This document shows positions 1 through 10,373 of a DNA stretch of 64,000 nucleotides, one piece after another. How positions within the stretch are numbered: position 1 is the stretch's first letter; each line of letters begins with the position of its first letter. A program made the position numbers and the translations under genes. Under the pieces are notes generated by a model. It did no database searches. It saw nothing but the letters and a program-made list of their open reading frames with translations, and had not been told where the DNA came from. The stretch comes from Epiperipatus broadwayi (taxonomy: Eukaryota; Onychophora; Udeonychophora; Euonychophora; Peripatidae), in assembly GCA_028023455.1 (NCBI GenBank), contig JAQFVV010012423.1, forward strand, positions 7,544,269 through 7,608,268, read 5' to 3'.

Positions 1-215
1 AGTGATTATACAGAAAGTGAATTATTGGTTTTTATGCTGGGTTTGGGAAAAGATAAGGGGGATTTAGATATAAAGGTTATAGAGTTGACAAAGATTATGT
101 TGTGGAAATAGGATAGAGTGGGGAATGTAAAATAAAGTGGCTAACAGGTTTATCTGGGCATAATTGCTGAGATATTCTTGACTTCGTTTAAGGACAAGCC
201 ATAACACATCACATG
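1..215 (+). mobile_element. LINE-1w copy A, 3' end only
   Basis: This is the last part of a non-LTR retrotransposon, cut by the window edge. It matches the 3' end of the longest copy (50401-50635) almost base for base: the end of the ORF2 C-terminus, the short 3' UTR with the segment 'ctgagatattcttgacttcg', and a tail of ACATC-type repeats near 203-214. The coding part is broken by an in-frame stop. The next copy starts directly after the tail. I call the family LINE-1w only for reference here. Confidence 0.85.
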
Positions 216-216
216 T

Positions 217-1530
217 ACAGAAAGAAGAGAAGATATGGAAATTATGTTGAGGACATGTGCAAGGGTGGGTAAAGAGATGGGGATTAAATTTAGCGAAGAA
301 AAATCAAATATAATGATGGTTAATACTGAGGAAAGAGAAGATGTAGAATTTTTATTGGGGGATATAAAGTTAAGTGTGGTGGATAGATATAGGTATTTGG
401 GAATCATCTTATGTAATCAGGAAAATTGCTTGGATGAATGGGAGAAAAAATTGGTAAATGAAGCAAAGAAAAGAAAGGGTTTGGCCAAGAAACTAACAGT
501 ATTTTCATATAATAAATACGATGTAGCTAGAATTGTATGGAAGGAAGTTGCAGTAGCAGGGTTAACATATGGTAATGATGCATTATGTGTTAGTAAAAGG
601 GTTTTAGATTATTTAGAGAGAAGTACAAAGGGAAGTAGGAAGACATGCATTAGATGCAGAGATGTGGACAGCAAAGGAGGCAATTCAAGGAGAAATGGGA
701 TGGTCAAGTTTTTATATGAGAGATGCAAAAAGTAAAATGAAAATGTTTGGTAGATTGCAGTTTATAGATAATAAAAGAATAGCCAAAATAGTGTTTAATT
801 GAGTTATGAGTAAAGGGCAGGTAACAAGATGGGTGAGAAAGGTAATGCGGTATGCAAAAGACTTGGATAAAGATTTTATATCAGTATACTTGTATAAAAG
901 GTGGGATGATTATGTTAGGAGGATTGCTGCATGTTATAGTGGTAAGGAATGGGATAAAAGAATAGAAGCATTAATAAAAAAATAGGGAGTTGGAGAGATG
1001 GAGAACTAGCATGGAGGGTAAGAAGAGTTTAAATATATATAGAAGTAAACGGAATATTGGTGCGAGTTAATTTATGATAATAGTAAGGAAAGTAGTTTAT
1101 TGTTTAAGGCTCGAACAGGATCATTAGCAACAAGAGAATATACATGTAAATGGAAAACTATGGGTATTTAGTGTGCAAATTGTGTAAGGAAGGTATAGAA
1201 AATATTGGGCATCTGTTGATTGAATGTAAATGCTTGAAAGCAGAAAGAGTACAGATAATGAAGTTATGGGAGAATAGGTATGAACAAAGTGACTATACAG
1301 AAAGTGAGTTATTAGTTTTTATGCTGGGTTTGGGAAAAGATAAGGTGGATTTAGATATAAAGGCCATAGAGTTGACAAAGATTATGTTGTGGAAGTGAGA
1401 TGGGGCAGAATATGGGAAAACTTAGAGTGGGGAATGGAAAATAAAGTGGCTAACAGGTAAATCTGGGCATAATTGCTGAGATATTCTTGACTTCGCTTAA
1501 GGAGAAGCCAAATACATCACATCACATAAC
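217..1530 (+). mobile_element. LINE-1w copy B, 5'-truncated
   Basis: A 5'-truncated copy that begins at the point equal to about 49330 of the long copy, just after the reverse transcriptase catalytic motif. It covers the RT thumb and C-terminal region. Frames are visible at 235-735 and 1150-1398; the second holds a CCHC-like zinc knuckle (CKLCKEG...HLLIEC) typical of LINE ORF2 C-termini. A frameshift near 625 and internal stops make it dead. The 3' UTR and an (ACATC)n tail end near 1530. It starts inside the tail of copy A and is itself followed in its tail by copy C. Confidence 0.85.
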
Positions 1531-2520
1531 ATGTAGCTCGAATTGTATGGAAGGGAGTTGCAGTGGCAGGGTTAACATATGGTAATGATGCATTATGTGT
1601 TAGTAAAGGGGTATTAGATTATTTAGAAAAAGTACAAAGGGCAGTAGGAAGATCTGCATTGGATGCAGAGGTGTGGATAGCAAGGGAGGCAATTCAAGGA
1701 GAAATGGGATGGTCAAGTTTTTATATAAGAGACGCAAAAAGTAAAATGGAAATATTTGGTAGGTTGCAGTTTATGGATAATAAAAGAATAGCTAAAATAG
1801 TTTTTATTTGGGATGTGTAAAGGGAAGGCAAAAAGATGGGTGAGAAAGGTAATGCAGTATGCAAAAGATTTGGATAAAGAATTTATATCAGTATATTTGT
1901 ACAAAAGTTGGGATGATTGTGTTAGGAGGATTGTTGAGTGTTATAGTGGTAAGGAATGGGATAAAAGAATAAAAAATAGGGAGTTGGAGAGATGGAGAGT
2001 AAAAAGAGTTTAAATATATATAGAAATAAATGGAACATTGGGTGTGAGTTAATTTATGATAATAGCAAAGAAAGTAGTTTATTATTTAAGGCTCAAACGG
2101 GATCTTTAGCAACAAGAGAACATACATGTAAATGGAAAAATATGAATAATTTAGTCTGCAAATTGTGTAAGGAAGCTATAGAAAATATTAGGCATCTGTT
2201 AATTGGAATGTAAATGCTTGAAAGCAGAAAGGGTACAAATAATGAAGTTATGAAAGAATAAATATAAACAAAGCGATTATACAGAAAGTGGGTTATTGTT
2301 TTTTATGATGGGTTTGGGAAAAGATAAGGGGATTTAGATATAAAGGCCATAGAGTTGACAAAGATTATGTTGTGGAAATGGAATGGAGCAGATTATGGGA
2401 AAACTTAGGGTGGTAAATGGAAAGTGGAGATAAAGTGGCTAACAGGTTTCTTCTGAGCATAGTTGCTGAGAGATTCCTGACTCCATTTAAAGAGAAGTCA
2501 CAATGCATCACATCACATAA
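1531..2520 (+). mobile_element. LINE-1w copy C, 5'-truncated
   Basis: Third head-to-tail copy. It begins at the position equal to about 49634 of the long copy and runs through the C-terminal region (frames at 1563-1820, 1813-2013 and 1992-2213, the last with the CKLCKE zinc motif). The 3' UTR and an ATCACATCACAT tail end near 2520. Several frameshifts and stops make it non-functional. Its 5' end joins directly to the tail of copy B. Confidence 0.85.
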
Positions 2521-3180
2521 TAAATAACACTTGAATTATCCAGAGCCAAGACACTGACACTGTATTATTCATCTTCCGAGGTTCAAAAGACTAAAGTTCT
2601 GATTCGACTCATAAATATAGACTTCTGTAACAAAGGCATAAAAAAAAACTTGTAAAAAATTTAATTATCCTTATATAAAGTAAAAGCATTTTTATTTTAT
2701 TTTATAAAAGCTAAATGAAAGATATTTTTGCATTACATATTGACCAAGTATTATCAAAAGTATCAAGATTATTAAAATGAACGGGCATTGAGTGTTCAAT
2801 TCGTATAGAAGATTCCTGAATTAAACTAGGAAAATAATTCATTTGTGAGCATATTTTTTATTATTTTGATTCCTATTACGCCCTCAAATGAAAACACAAA
2901 TCCCTATTTGTACACATGAAAACGACCCCAAGGATTTGTTTAATTCTTCAAATTAACCTTATTTGAGAATAGGTTATTAATCAGCATTTTGATTATTGTC
3001 TAAATTCATAATATTTAAGCATGTGCAATAATTTGTTAATTAATCATAATTACAGCATTCATTTTCATATACAACAAAGATAATTTTTTTATATTTAAAA
3101 TATTCAGCTTCCATACTATTGCAAACTTACAAAAGGGTTCTTTTAGTGTTTCACAATTCAGACTTATTTGGTATTCTTGA
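2521..3180. other. AT-rich spacer, nothing recognised
   Basis: No coding frame, repeat structure or RNA gene can be supported here. The stretch lies between the LINE-1w tail and the decayed Gypsy element. The right part may be untranslated sequence of that element. Confidence 0.4.
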
Positions 3181-5300
3181 GAGTTGGTAGCCTGATTATA
3201 GATTTAGCCAATACAATTTTCTGGAACTTAGGTGATCTGGAATTGTTTTTGTTTTTCTTTGACTAAAATTCCCAATAATGGCTTGTGATTGGTAACAAAT
3301 TTAAATGATCATTCATATAAATATTGCTGAAACTTTTTGATCTCAAACACAATAGCTAATGCCTCTATCCAATTGCTGTGTTTTTTTCCAGCACTACTGG
3401 GCATTTACCATCTGCTGTTATGTGATTTCTACTCCACATTCAGGTGCATCTGTATCATAATGCATTAATAACTTACTCAATGACAACAGAATCTTTATTT
3501 TCTTAAAAACTTTTTCTAGTCTTTTTTAAATAAATTATATAGTGATCAGGCCACAGCTTTTTCATTTAGAAACACTTTGAAATAATTCAGTGGACTCCAA
3601 AAGATTTGTAATTCCTTTATGTTTTTTTTATCTTGGGGCCTCATTTTCACCATCCAAATGCAATTATCAAATTTATTTTTACTCCAAACTTTTAAAAATT
3701 GTTAGTTATTATTAAGATATCTTCATAATACAGGATTACCCCATCCATTTTCTGGAACAACACATCCATTTTGAATTGAAAGATGTTTAGAAGCCACTAC
3801 AATTTCATAAAGCAATCTATTATAATTAAACAAACTCCGTGTGGTGGTTATTGTTAATAATTCCAAAGCCTTTTTGGTGGAAAGTTGTTTTCAAGTCAAT
3901 TTTTGCATAATACATTGTCTTTTCCATGTTTTCCTATATCTTTCTAACATTCCCTACTGGATATTGATTCACCAGAATGATGTTAAACCATCAAACATCA
4001 CGTGAGTGGCGCTACTGTATGAAAAATTTTGCCTCTATGAAAAACAATGATTTTACTTATAGTATTTGGTAATCACTGTAGATATAGACTGGTCCATTGG
4101 TTTAGATATTACCATTATCAGCACAGCTTATTCTGCACTCTCTTCAAGGCATCAAAACTCCTTTTATGACTGGTTCATTTAATTCTTTTAATTTTACGTG
4201 TAATGTTAAAAAAAAAATTTTCACAGCTTACAAGTTTTTAGTGTTATACCATATTGCGAAACTATATATACTGGCAAAATATTTATCTGCCCCTCACTTT
4301 TTTAAAATAATTCTATTTTTTTTATTTCCTGCTCTATCTCAACCTTGTTTACCATCCATATTTTGATTCAAAACAAATCCCTATTTATAATATGAGTTAT
4401 GCTGCTTGATTTATATACAATAGTAAATTTTTAATTTTATTTTTAAATTCTAGTGATATATATATAGCATTATCATTATTTTCATCTACTGCCATCTTTT
4501 GCTTTTAAATTCATTTTTAATAATAGTGGGTTTTTTTCTTGCAGTCCCCTGTTAATGAGTTCCATTCTCTGAATGTTATCATTGATATGCTCACCCCATT
4601 ATTTCCCAAATTATCAGTTTGTTCAATATTTTAACAGTCAGCATTATTTGCTTACAATTTTTTATTTGGATAATTTTAATCTTGGGGTTTTTTTTGGAAG
4701 TGGCAGGGGAAAGTGAATCTTGATTCTTTTTGGGTTTCATATGAGATACTGTTTCTAAAAGATGCACATTTTACAGATCTTTAAATGTTCTATATTCTAT
4801 TTAGAATTGTGAGCTATATGCTCCTTCTAACAGTAACATAATTTCTTTCATTTCATCATTTGCTGTTTTTTACATTCAGCCTTATTTATGATTGTACTAT
4901 TTGCATCAATACTACGAACATTTTGAAATTCCTTAGATTCGTCCAAAGTTAATTCATAGACTGTTCTAATTTTAAATACTTTTTTATAATTAAGGTCTCT
5001 AGAGGCTAGCAACTGCTGTCTAAATCTGAGTAATTGCTCTAATAAGGTATCTTCGAGCAAATCTCCATTCAAACAGCTTTTTTCCAATTCTCTCAGCATC
5101 TGATTGTAATCTCAGTCTTTTAAGTCTAGCTCATTGTCTATCTCAAAAAAATATGTTACATATTTTGATGGTATTATTTAATTTCTCAATTATTGTTGCA
5201 TATTGTAATTTATCTGATTCCTCATAACCACAGAGATAATTTGCAATTTTAATTATGGCTTCCATGACATAATAAAGAAAAGTGGCTATTTTGATAGAGG
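3180..5300 (-). pseudogene. Decayed Ty3/Gypsy element (gag and pol remains)
   Basis: Read on the minus strand, pieces of a Gypsy retrotransposon appear in the right order. At 4848-5099 an 83-residue frame resembles the end of a Gag core (motif LLEQLLRFRQQLLASRDLNY, similar in layout to the LLDQFLWGMSDDKLRQQLL stretch of the intact element at 13041-14231). At about 3650-3790 comes an RT palm remnant reading DGVILYYEDILI, where the usual YxDD has become YED. At about 3260-3400 comes an RNase H remnant (EALAIVFEIKKFQQYLYE, then NHKPLLGIL). Stops and frameshifts are frequent. No LTRs were found. The Gag assignment is weaker than the RT and RNase H ones. Confidence 0.72.
3981..4048 (-). repeat. 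Fragment of fold-back family 1
   Basis: This short stretch matches the end of the family-1 unit seen at 56873-57169: AAACCATCAAACATCAC, a 'gtggcgctactgtat' segment and 'ttttgcctctatgaaaaac'. It lies inside the decayed Gypsy element. Confidence 0.55.
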
Positions 5301-5411
5301 TCATCAGTAGTTCCATTTATAGAAAGAGTGTTTGGATTCTCTTTAAGAATATTTTCTGATGATAAGAATTATTCACATTAAATTCATTTATTGTAATTTG
5401 CAGCATTATCA

Positions 5412-5527
5412 TTTTTTTTTTTTTTCATATGTCATAGCATCGGCCGGGACGCGAACCCACAATCGTCTGCAACCAACTACTTGCTTGCATGGCGGCTGCG
5501 ATACCTCTCGGCTAACAACGCAAGACA
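5412..5527 (-). mobile_element. tRNA-derived SINE (class II-like copy)
   Basis: On the minus strand: a 5' end GTCTTGCGTTGTTAGCC, a tRNA-like body with a long variable region, a B-box-like stretch (gtgggttcgcgtcc), the 3' acceptor-like half GGCCGATGC, then TATGACATATG and an A-run (the T-run at 5412-5425). It is nearly the same as the copy at 51939-52049. Both differ from the other SINEs by extra sequence in the anticodon/variable region. A short ATCATTT direct repeat flanks it. Confidence 0.8.
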
Positions 5528-6675
5528 TCATTTATTTTTATGTCTTGGATTTAAATGAAATACTATAATTTATTATACTTTACTGAATACTTTTCCTATT
5601 CACCCTAAATTCATTCCAATTGTCTTCCTCTTTGGTTTTCCGACTGTGAAAATTTATCCATCACATAGATAAGAAATACCATTAAAACCAAGATAAAATT
5701 TTAATTAATGTTTACTGGGGTCGGCAAGTTAAATTATATATATAAACTAAAGATACTATAAGACATAATACTTACATGTGTGGCCTCTTAGGTTTAGTAA
5801 ATAATGATATATTTGATGTGGCCTGAGTATTCTCTACGTTTATTTTGACACCTTCAGTGGTGAAAATGATTGGGTAAAACTCTGTCTTCTATTGCACTCA
5901 GATCGTAAATCCAGTGTGGATCAATGACAACGCTGAGGGAGTTTTTTTCGTTTCATCTTTTATCTCTCCATTAGTCTCAGATAGCAATACTATAATTCAC
6001 ATAAGTTATTTTTACATGCCTAAGGAAATTATAATCTACTACTTAATTGGTAATCCGCTTTCTGTAAAGAGGAATATATTAATTAACTTTAAGTCTCTAA
6101 TATTCCGTTTTCTAATTCACTATATATATAATATGTTTTAACCTACAAAATCTCAATGCACAAATCTATTATATGGATTTCATTATTTAATTCATTAACT
6201 ATATATAAAAGCATACACAGATATACAATAAGATTACATTATATCAGATTTTATTGTACCATTTATCTGGCCTTTCTGTTTGAATGATTTTGCCTAATTA
6301 AGAAGAACATAGTAACAATTCAAAAATACCCCTCAATTCTCATCCTCCTATATTTTTAAAGCACTCGTTGCTTGAACCTTGAATATAAATTATTTAATTT
6401 TAATATCTATTGGATATATATTATCAATATCCCTTCTTTTAATTGATATAGTAGTGTTTTAGTAATTAAAAGAATTATTGATTTTTTTTTGTCCATTATT
6501 TTCTTGTAAAATGTCAACTTATTTAGTGATAGCAATTTTTTTTTTCTTGTTCATTTTCACTTTTTCTAGTAATGTTCTGTAAGATTTATTTTCTAGGAAA
6601 AAAATGAAAAACATAAATTAAATGAAACTATTAAATAAATGGTAGTCTTCTCTTAGCATGTTGAAATCACGAGAG
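5528..6675. other. AT-rich spacer, nothing recognised
   Basis: No gene or repeat structure can be supported. Open frames here (for example 5914-6141) have low-complexity composition and no recognisable motif. Confidence 0.4.
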
Positions 6676-6760
6676 AGCATACTTTCTATGTAAATGCACA
6701 AAAATATGCCCTTTACGTGGCCCAATATTTTTGTGCTTTTGCATAGAAAGTTATGGCCTA
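6676..6760. repeat. Imperfect hairpin (inverted repeat)
   Basis: Two arms of about 30 bases, at 6676-6707 and 6727-6760, are near reverse complements. The left arm contains 'actttctatgtaaatgcac' and the right arm 'gtgcttttgcatagaaagt'. The loop is about 20 bases. It may be the tip of a small fold-back element; no flanking duplication was seen. Confidence 0.6.
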
Positions 6761-7096
6761 TAGAACAGTTCTGTTTGTATTAGCCATTGCAGGCATAGAT
6801 GGCATTGCACACCAATATTACGGCCCACTGATGTGCTTCATGACACTATGCAATGCGCACACTTAACATATCGCTACCGTATGCAATAAGAGTGTTTGGA
6901 ATTCAACTGGCCATAATTGTTGTAATTTGCCTTTGTAATAGTGATCTTATGCCCTAACTGATATTACTATTACATACTAATAATTGTAAGCCTGTCCTCA
7001 TGCTTCCCTACACATCATGGAATGTGAAAACAATTGCAAAAGGGTCAGGCCAAATACCATTTCACACAAGTCATGTGAAAAGACACATTTGTGCGA

Positions 7097-7290
7097 GAAC
7101 AGCTATGAGTCAAATGAAATGGCTGAGGTTGCACATTGTTTTGGAAATTGTAAGCTTGGTTTGATCATAGTACTGCATCTTTTGGTCAGATTAAGAACAG
7201 ATATGAGACAAATAAAATATCTGAGGTTGCACATTGTTTTGCAAGTCATAATCTTGTTTTGATTCAGAGTGCTGCATCTTTTAGCCAATC
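7097..7290. repeat. Tandem duplication, about 98-bp unit, two copies
   Basis: Units starting at 7097 and 7195 share 'agaacag.tatgag', 'ctgaggttgcacattgtttt' and 'tgctgcatcttttgg/agcc'. They have diverged. The short open frames across it on both strands are not convincing genes. Confidence 0.65.
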
Positions 7291-7560
7291 CTTTGGACCG
7301 GCAAAACCATCAGTCTTCACCCTGCACATTCCAGCACTACACACTAATATGTCTAATGTAATTTTAAAATGTAATGATTGTATTTTAGAAAATAATGTTG
7401 GTTCATCAATTGAGTACTGCATCTTTTGGCCAATCCTTCGGACCGGAAAAATCATTGGTCCCCCCCCTATGCATATCCTAGCACATAGCGCTGACTTGTG
7501 GAATGAAATTTAAAAATGTAATTCTTGTATTTTTGAAAAGAATGTTTTTTTACAAAATAA
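7274..7560. repeat. Second tandem duplication, about 145-bp unit
   Basis: The segment from 7274 ('tgcatcttttagccaatcc', then 'ggaccgg.aaaa') recurs from about 7418 with the same order of motifs, including a later 'atgtaat..ttgtattttagaaaa' stretch near 7370 and 7516. This suggests repeated unequal exchange around one unit. Confidence 0.55.
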
Positions 7561-9219
7561 TGTCGTTTCGTAAATTGTTTAAAAATAGTTTGCAAAATGT
7601 CGCAAGGCACTAAAATGTATAATGTAATTTAAAAACATAATTATTCCATTTTAGAAAATAATGTTAAAGTTGAAAATAGAAAAAAGGCCGGTAATGTTAT
7701 ATTTGTGTTTGTTTACATAAAAAGTACACCCTCTCACAGTTTCAACACACTAAGAGAAAACTACCAAATAAACTAAGAAAACTGAAATATAAGCAATTCA
7801 CTCAATTATATATCTGTGCTAGAGATAACCTCTAGTTTAGAAAATGATTAGTAATAATCATTATTGTATTTATCCAAGGTGGATGGTGTCAATGTTGTAA
7901 GTGGAGTGAGTTTGACAATGGTAAATAAAAATGTAACAATTTACTATAGATAAATACTCTTCATATAATAAGAGATATACAGTATATGAGAGATAGTGAC
8001 CTGGGCCAAATGATAAGTGCTGGTTCAGCATGAAATGCATCTTGGAGGTCATTTGTCTTTTATTGTATCTTTATTTATATGAATTTAAAAAGTATGGGGT
8101 AGTATGGAGATTGTTTAATATATCTACATATATTTACAGATTCTATGCCGCTTTTTAATTTTATTTTAAACTGTAAATGTGCTATTATAACTGATGTATT
8201 ATGCGATAATAGTTTTTACAATTATTAATTTTATTCTGTGGAATGCATTAAATCATTAGTTATTCCGAGCATTCTTTGAAGAAATTAGAACAAATTATTA
8301 TGTTTTTACTGCATCAACAGGGATACACTGGTTAAGTTATGACCATGTTTTAGTTTATATCATAAAGTTTTTAGGAACAACTTTTAAATTCTCAAAGATC
8401 AACAATTTTTTCTTGAAAAATATTTTGAAGATGGACATTTTATTATAAAGTGGGAATATTTTACCAATATTTTTAGTCGTGTTACTTATTGGAAGATACA
8501 GAGACAATATGAAGCAGTGGATGTTTAAATCAAGGTAAAGTTTGTGACATTTACAAAAAAAAAACATTAGAATCACCATTTGAAAGTGGAAATGTGGTGA
8601 CCTTTACATTCCTTGAGGATATTCTTGTTGTGACTGGGGAAATATCTCAAGAAATCAACCAGTTGCAAGTCCTAAACCCAAATTTTGAAGATGATTTTTT
8701 TTTAGACATTAGTAATTTTTGCAAGTAATCTGTTTGGATATTACATTCACATTTGATATGTCTATTTTTGAGTATTAATGATTTTGCAAAAAGTTCTTTA
8801 TTGAATTCCAAGAAGCTCCTATCCCTCTCATGAAAGTGTCTGATTTTGGAAAGATTGAGTAGAATATTAGACCATTTTGAAGAGTAAATGAACAACTTGC
8901 CCTAACTTGTTTATGAGAGCAATCATGATTTTAAGTTGTTGTGTTTTTTTTTTGCAATTACACAATCTCTGTGTAACAGCATTACATGTCTTATTAAACA
9001 TAAAATCATGGCAAAACAATGGCCTGCGTGTATGAGATGATATGTAATATTACCAAATAAGAGCATCTCAATTCCCCATTTGATTAAATAAAAATAATAA
9101 TCTCACCAGTTATAGCTTGGTTTTGCCTATTTGTGATTTCAAACAACGTGAAAACATTCTATTACAATGCATGTGAATGCTTCTGAGAATCTAGAAAAGA
9201 AATACCATGACAGTTATCC
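7561..9219. other. AT-rich spacer with a family-2 fragment near 7985-8050
   Basis: At about 7985-8050 the sequence 'ggttcagcatgaaatgcatc' and its left flank match fold-back family 2 at 15150-15215. Otherwise I see no gene. The open frames on the minus strand at 8355-8579 and 8647-8895 show no family motif. Confidence 0.45.
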
Positions 9220-9422
9220 AATAATGAATAATATTTATGTGGTGTAATTTTCGCTACATCACTGTCACACAAGGTAGGAGCTGGTTTCTATCAACTTTTA
9301 ACACCTTGTAGAGGGATATAAACATATGACCAAACATATGTGAAAAAGATATCCCCAAGATACACATTTCATGCTGAACCAGCACTCATCAGTTGGCCCA
9401 TACTACAATCTCTTACACATAT
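9220..9422 (+). repeat. Fold-back family 2, partial copy that hosts the Gypsy insertion
   Basis: It shares with the complete family-2 element (15013-15405) an 'aataatgaataatatt' start, a 'gtgtaattttc' segment, 'ggtttctatc', 'acatatgacca' and, reversed, 'tttcatgctgaaccagcac'. It is cut at 9422 by the Gypsy LTR. Just past the element, at 14898, there is unrelated AT-rich sequence, so the copy was already partial or its other half is degraded. Confidence 0.6.
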
Positions 9423-9997
9423 TGCTATGTTCGGACTCTAATTACATACAGCAACTTATTCTGTTTTTGCGAACATGTACTAGCATATATAGTTTTAAAG
9501 AAAAGAACTCTCAGAGTGACAGTCAGGTTAAACTATTTAATAACAATTTGGAAAAGGTTACAGAGTATAATTAGTTACAACGAATTATGGTAATCAAAAA
9601 GTATACAAAATTTTACATAAGTAATTTTACCGTACTTTTATCTGTGCCATTAGGCTTACTAATAAATAATAATATACACCGAGTTGGCCTTTAAAGTTGC
9701 CTAGATCCCTCCTTTGTACCTTCAGCAGGGATTCACTGGGTAAGAAAAGTCAGTCCAGGTCCTTCTTCTGATTTGGAGTGTCCGATCTTCAGCACCAGAT
9801 ATCTTTTATAGTTAGTTCCCCTTCCAGACTGTGAGCATAGGATTCTGTGGATATTCTCCCCCATTGGTCATTTATATCCATAACTATTCCTATTGGTTTG
9901 CAGTGCTACATGCTCAATCCGGTTTAATATTCATGCTCGATCTGAGCAAGTCTATACAACTTGTGTGCATGTGATTTGATTAGCGCAGCACACAGCA
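9423..9997 (-). repeat. 3' LTR of the Gypsy element
   Basis: 575 bp. In element orientation it runs from TGCTGTGTGC to GAACATAGCA, so it has TG...CA ends. It matches the LTR at 14318-14892 with seven substitutions and no length change. The outer flank is CATAT. Confidence 0.96.
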
Positions 9998-10013
9998 CTA
10001 TCCCCCACTACTC
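9998..10013 (-). promoter_or_regulatory. Polypurine tract for plus-strand DNA synthesis
   Basis: On the minus strand AGTAGTGGGGGATAG ends directly at the first base of the 3' LTR. Position and G-rich composition are those of a PPT. Confidence 0.75.
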
Positions 10014-10373
10014 CTGAGAAAAGCCTGCTTCTCTGGAGTCACACATATTCTTTTAATAGTCTATTTCTTCATTCAATAGTAATTATCGAATTCGTTTTTT
10101 GGCTTTCAGTATCACTTAGTAAACTACTATTATTGCTTATTTTACAAATGTTCTTTAATAAATAACACAATTCCCATGCGGCCACAATCCCGTTATTTAA
10201 TTATTCCGAGTTGCATCAGACAAAATGGTTCCGTAATAATAAAACTTATGTATATAGTCAAAATTTGCTTGCGTAGTTCATTTAAAATTTAAAACAAATA
10301 AAACAAACAAATGCTTACTTTAGAGTTAATTTTAAGCATGCCATTGTACTGCTAGTTTGTTACCATTTATTAA

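Noticed and set aside
5359-5568. Open frame with AGTRTHN motif
   Set aside because: This is a reading through the tRNA-derived SINE; the RTH-like residues come from the B-box sequence. The same artefact appears at 27201-27455 and 16288-16557.
7017-7513. Overlapping frames on both strands near 7017-7513
   Set aside because: They coincide with tandem duplications and are open on both strands, the pattern of repeats and not of a gene.
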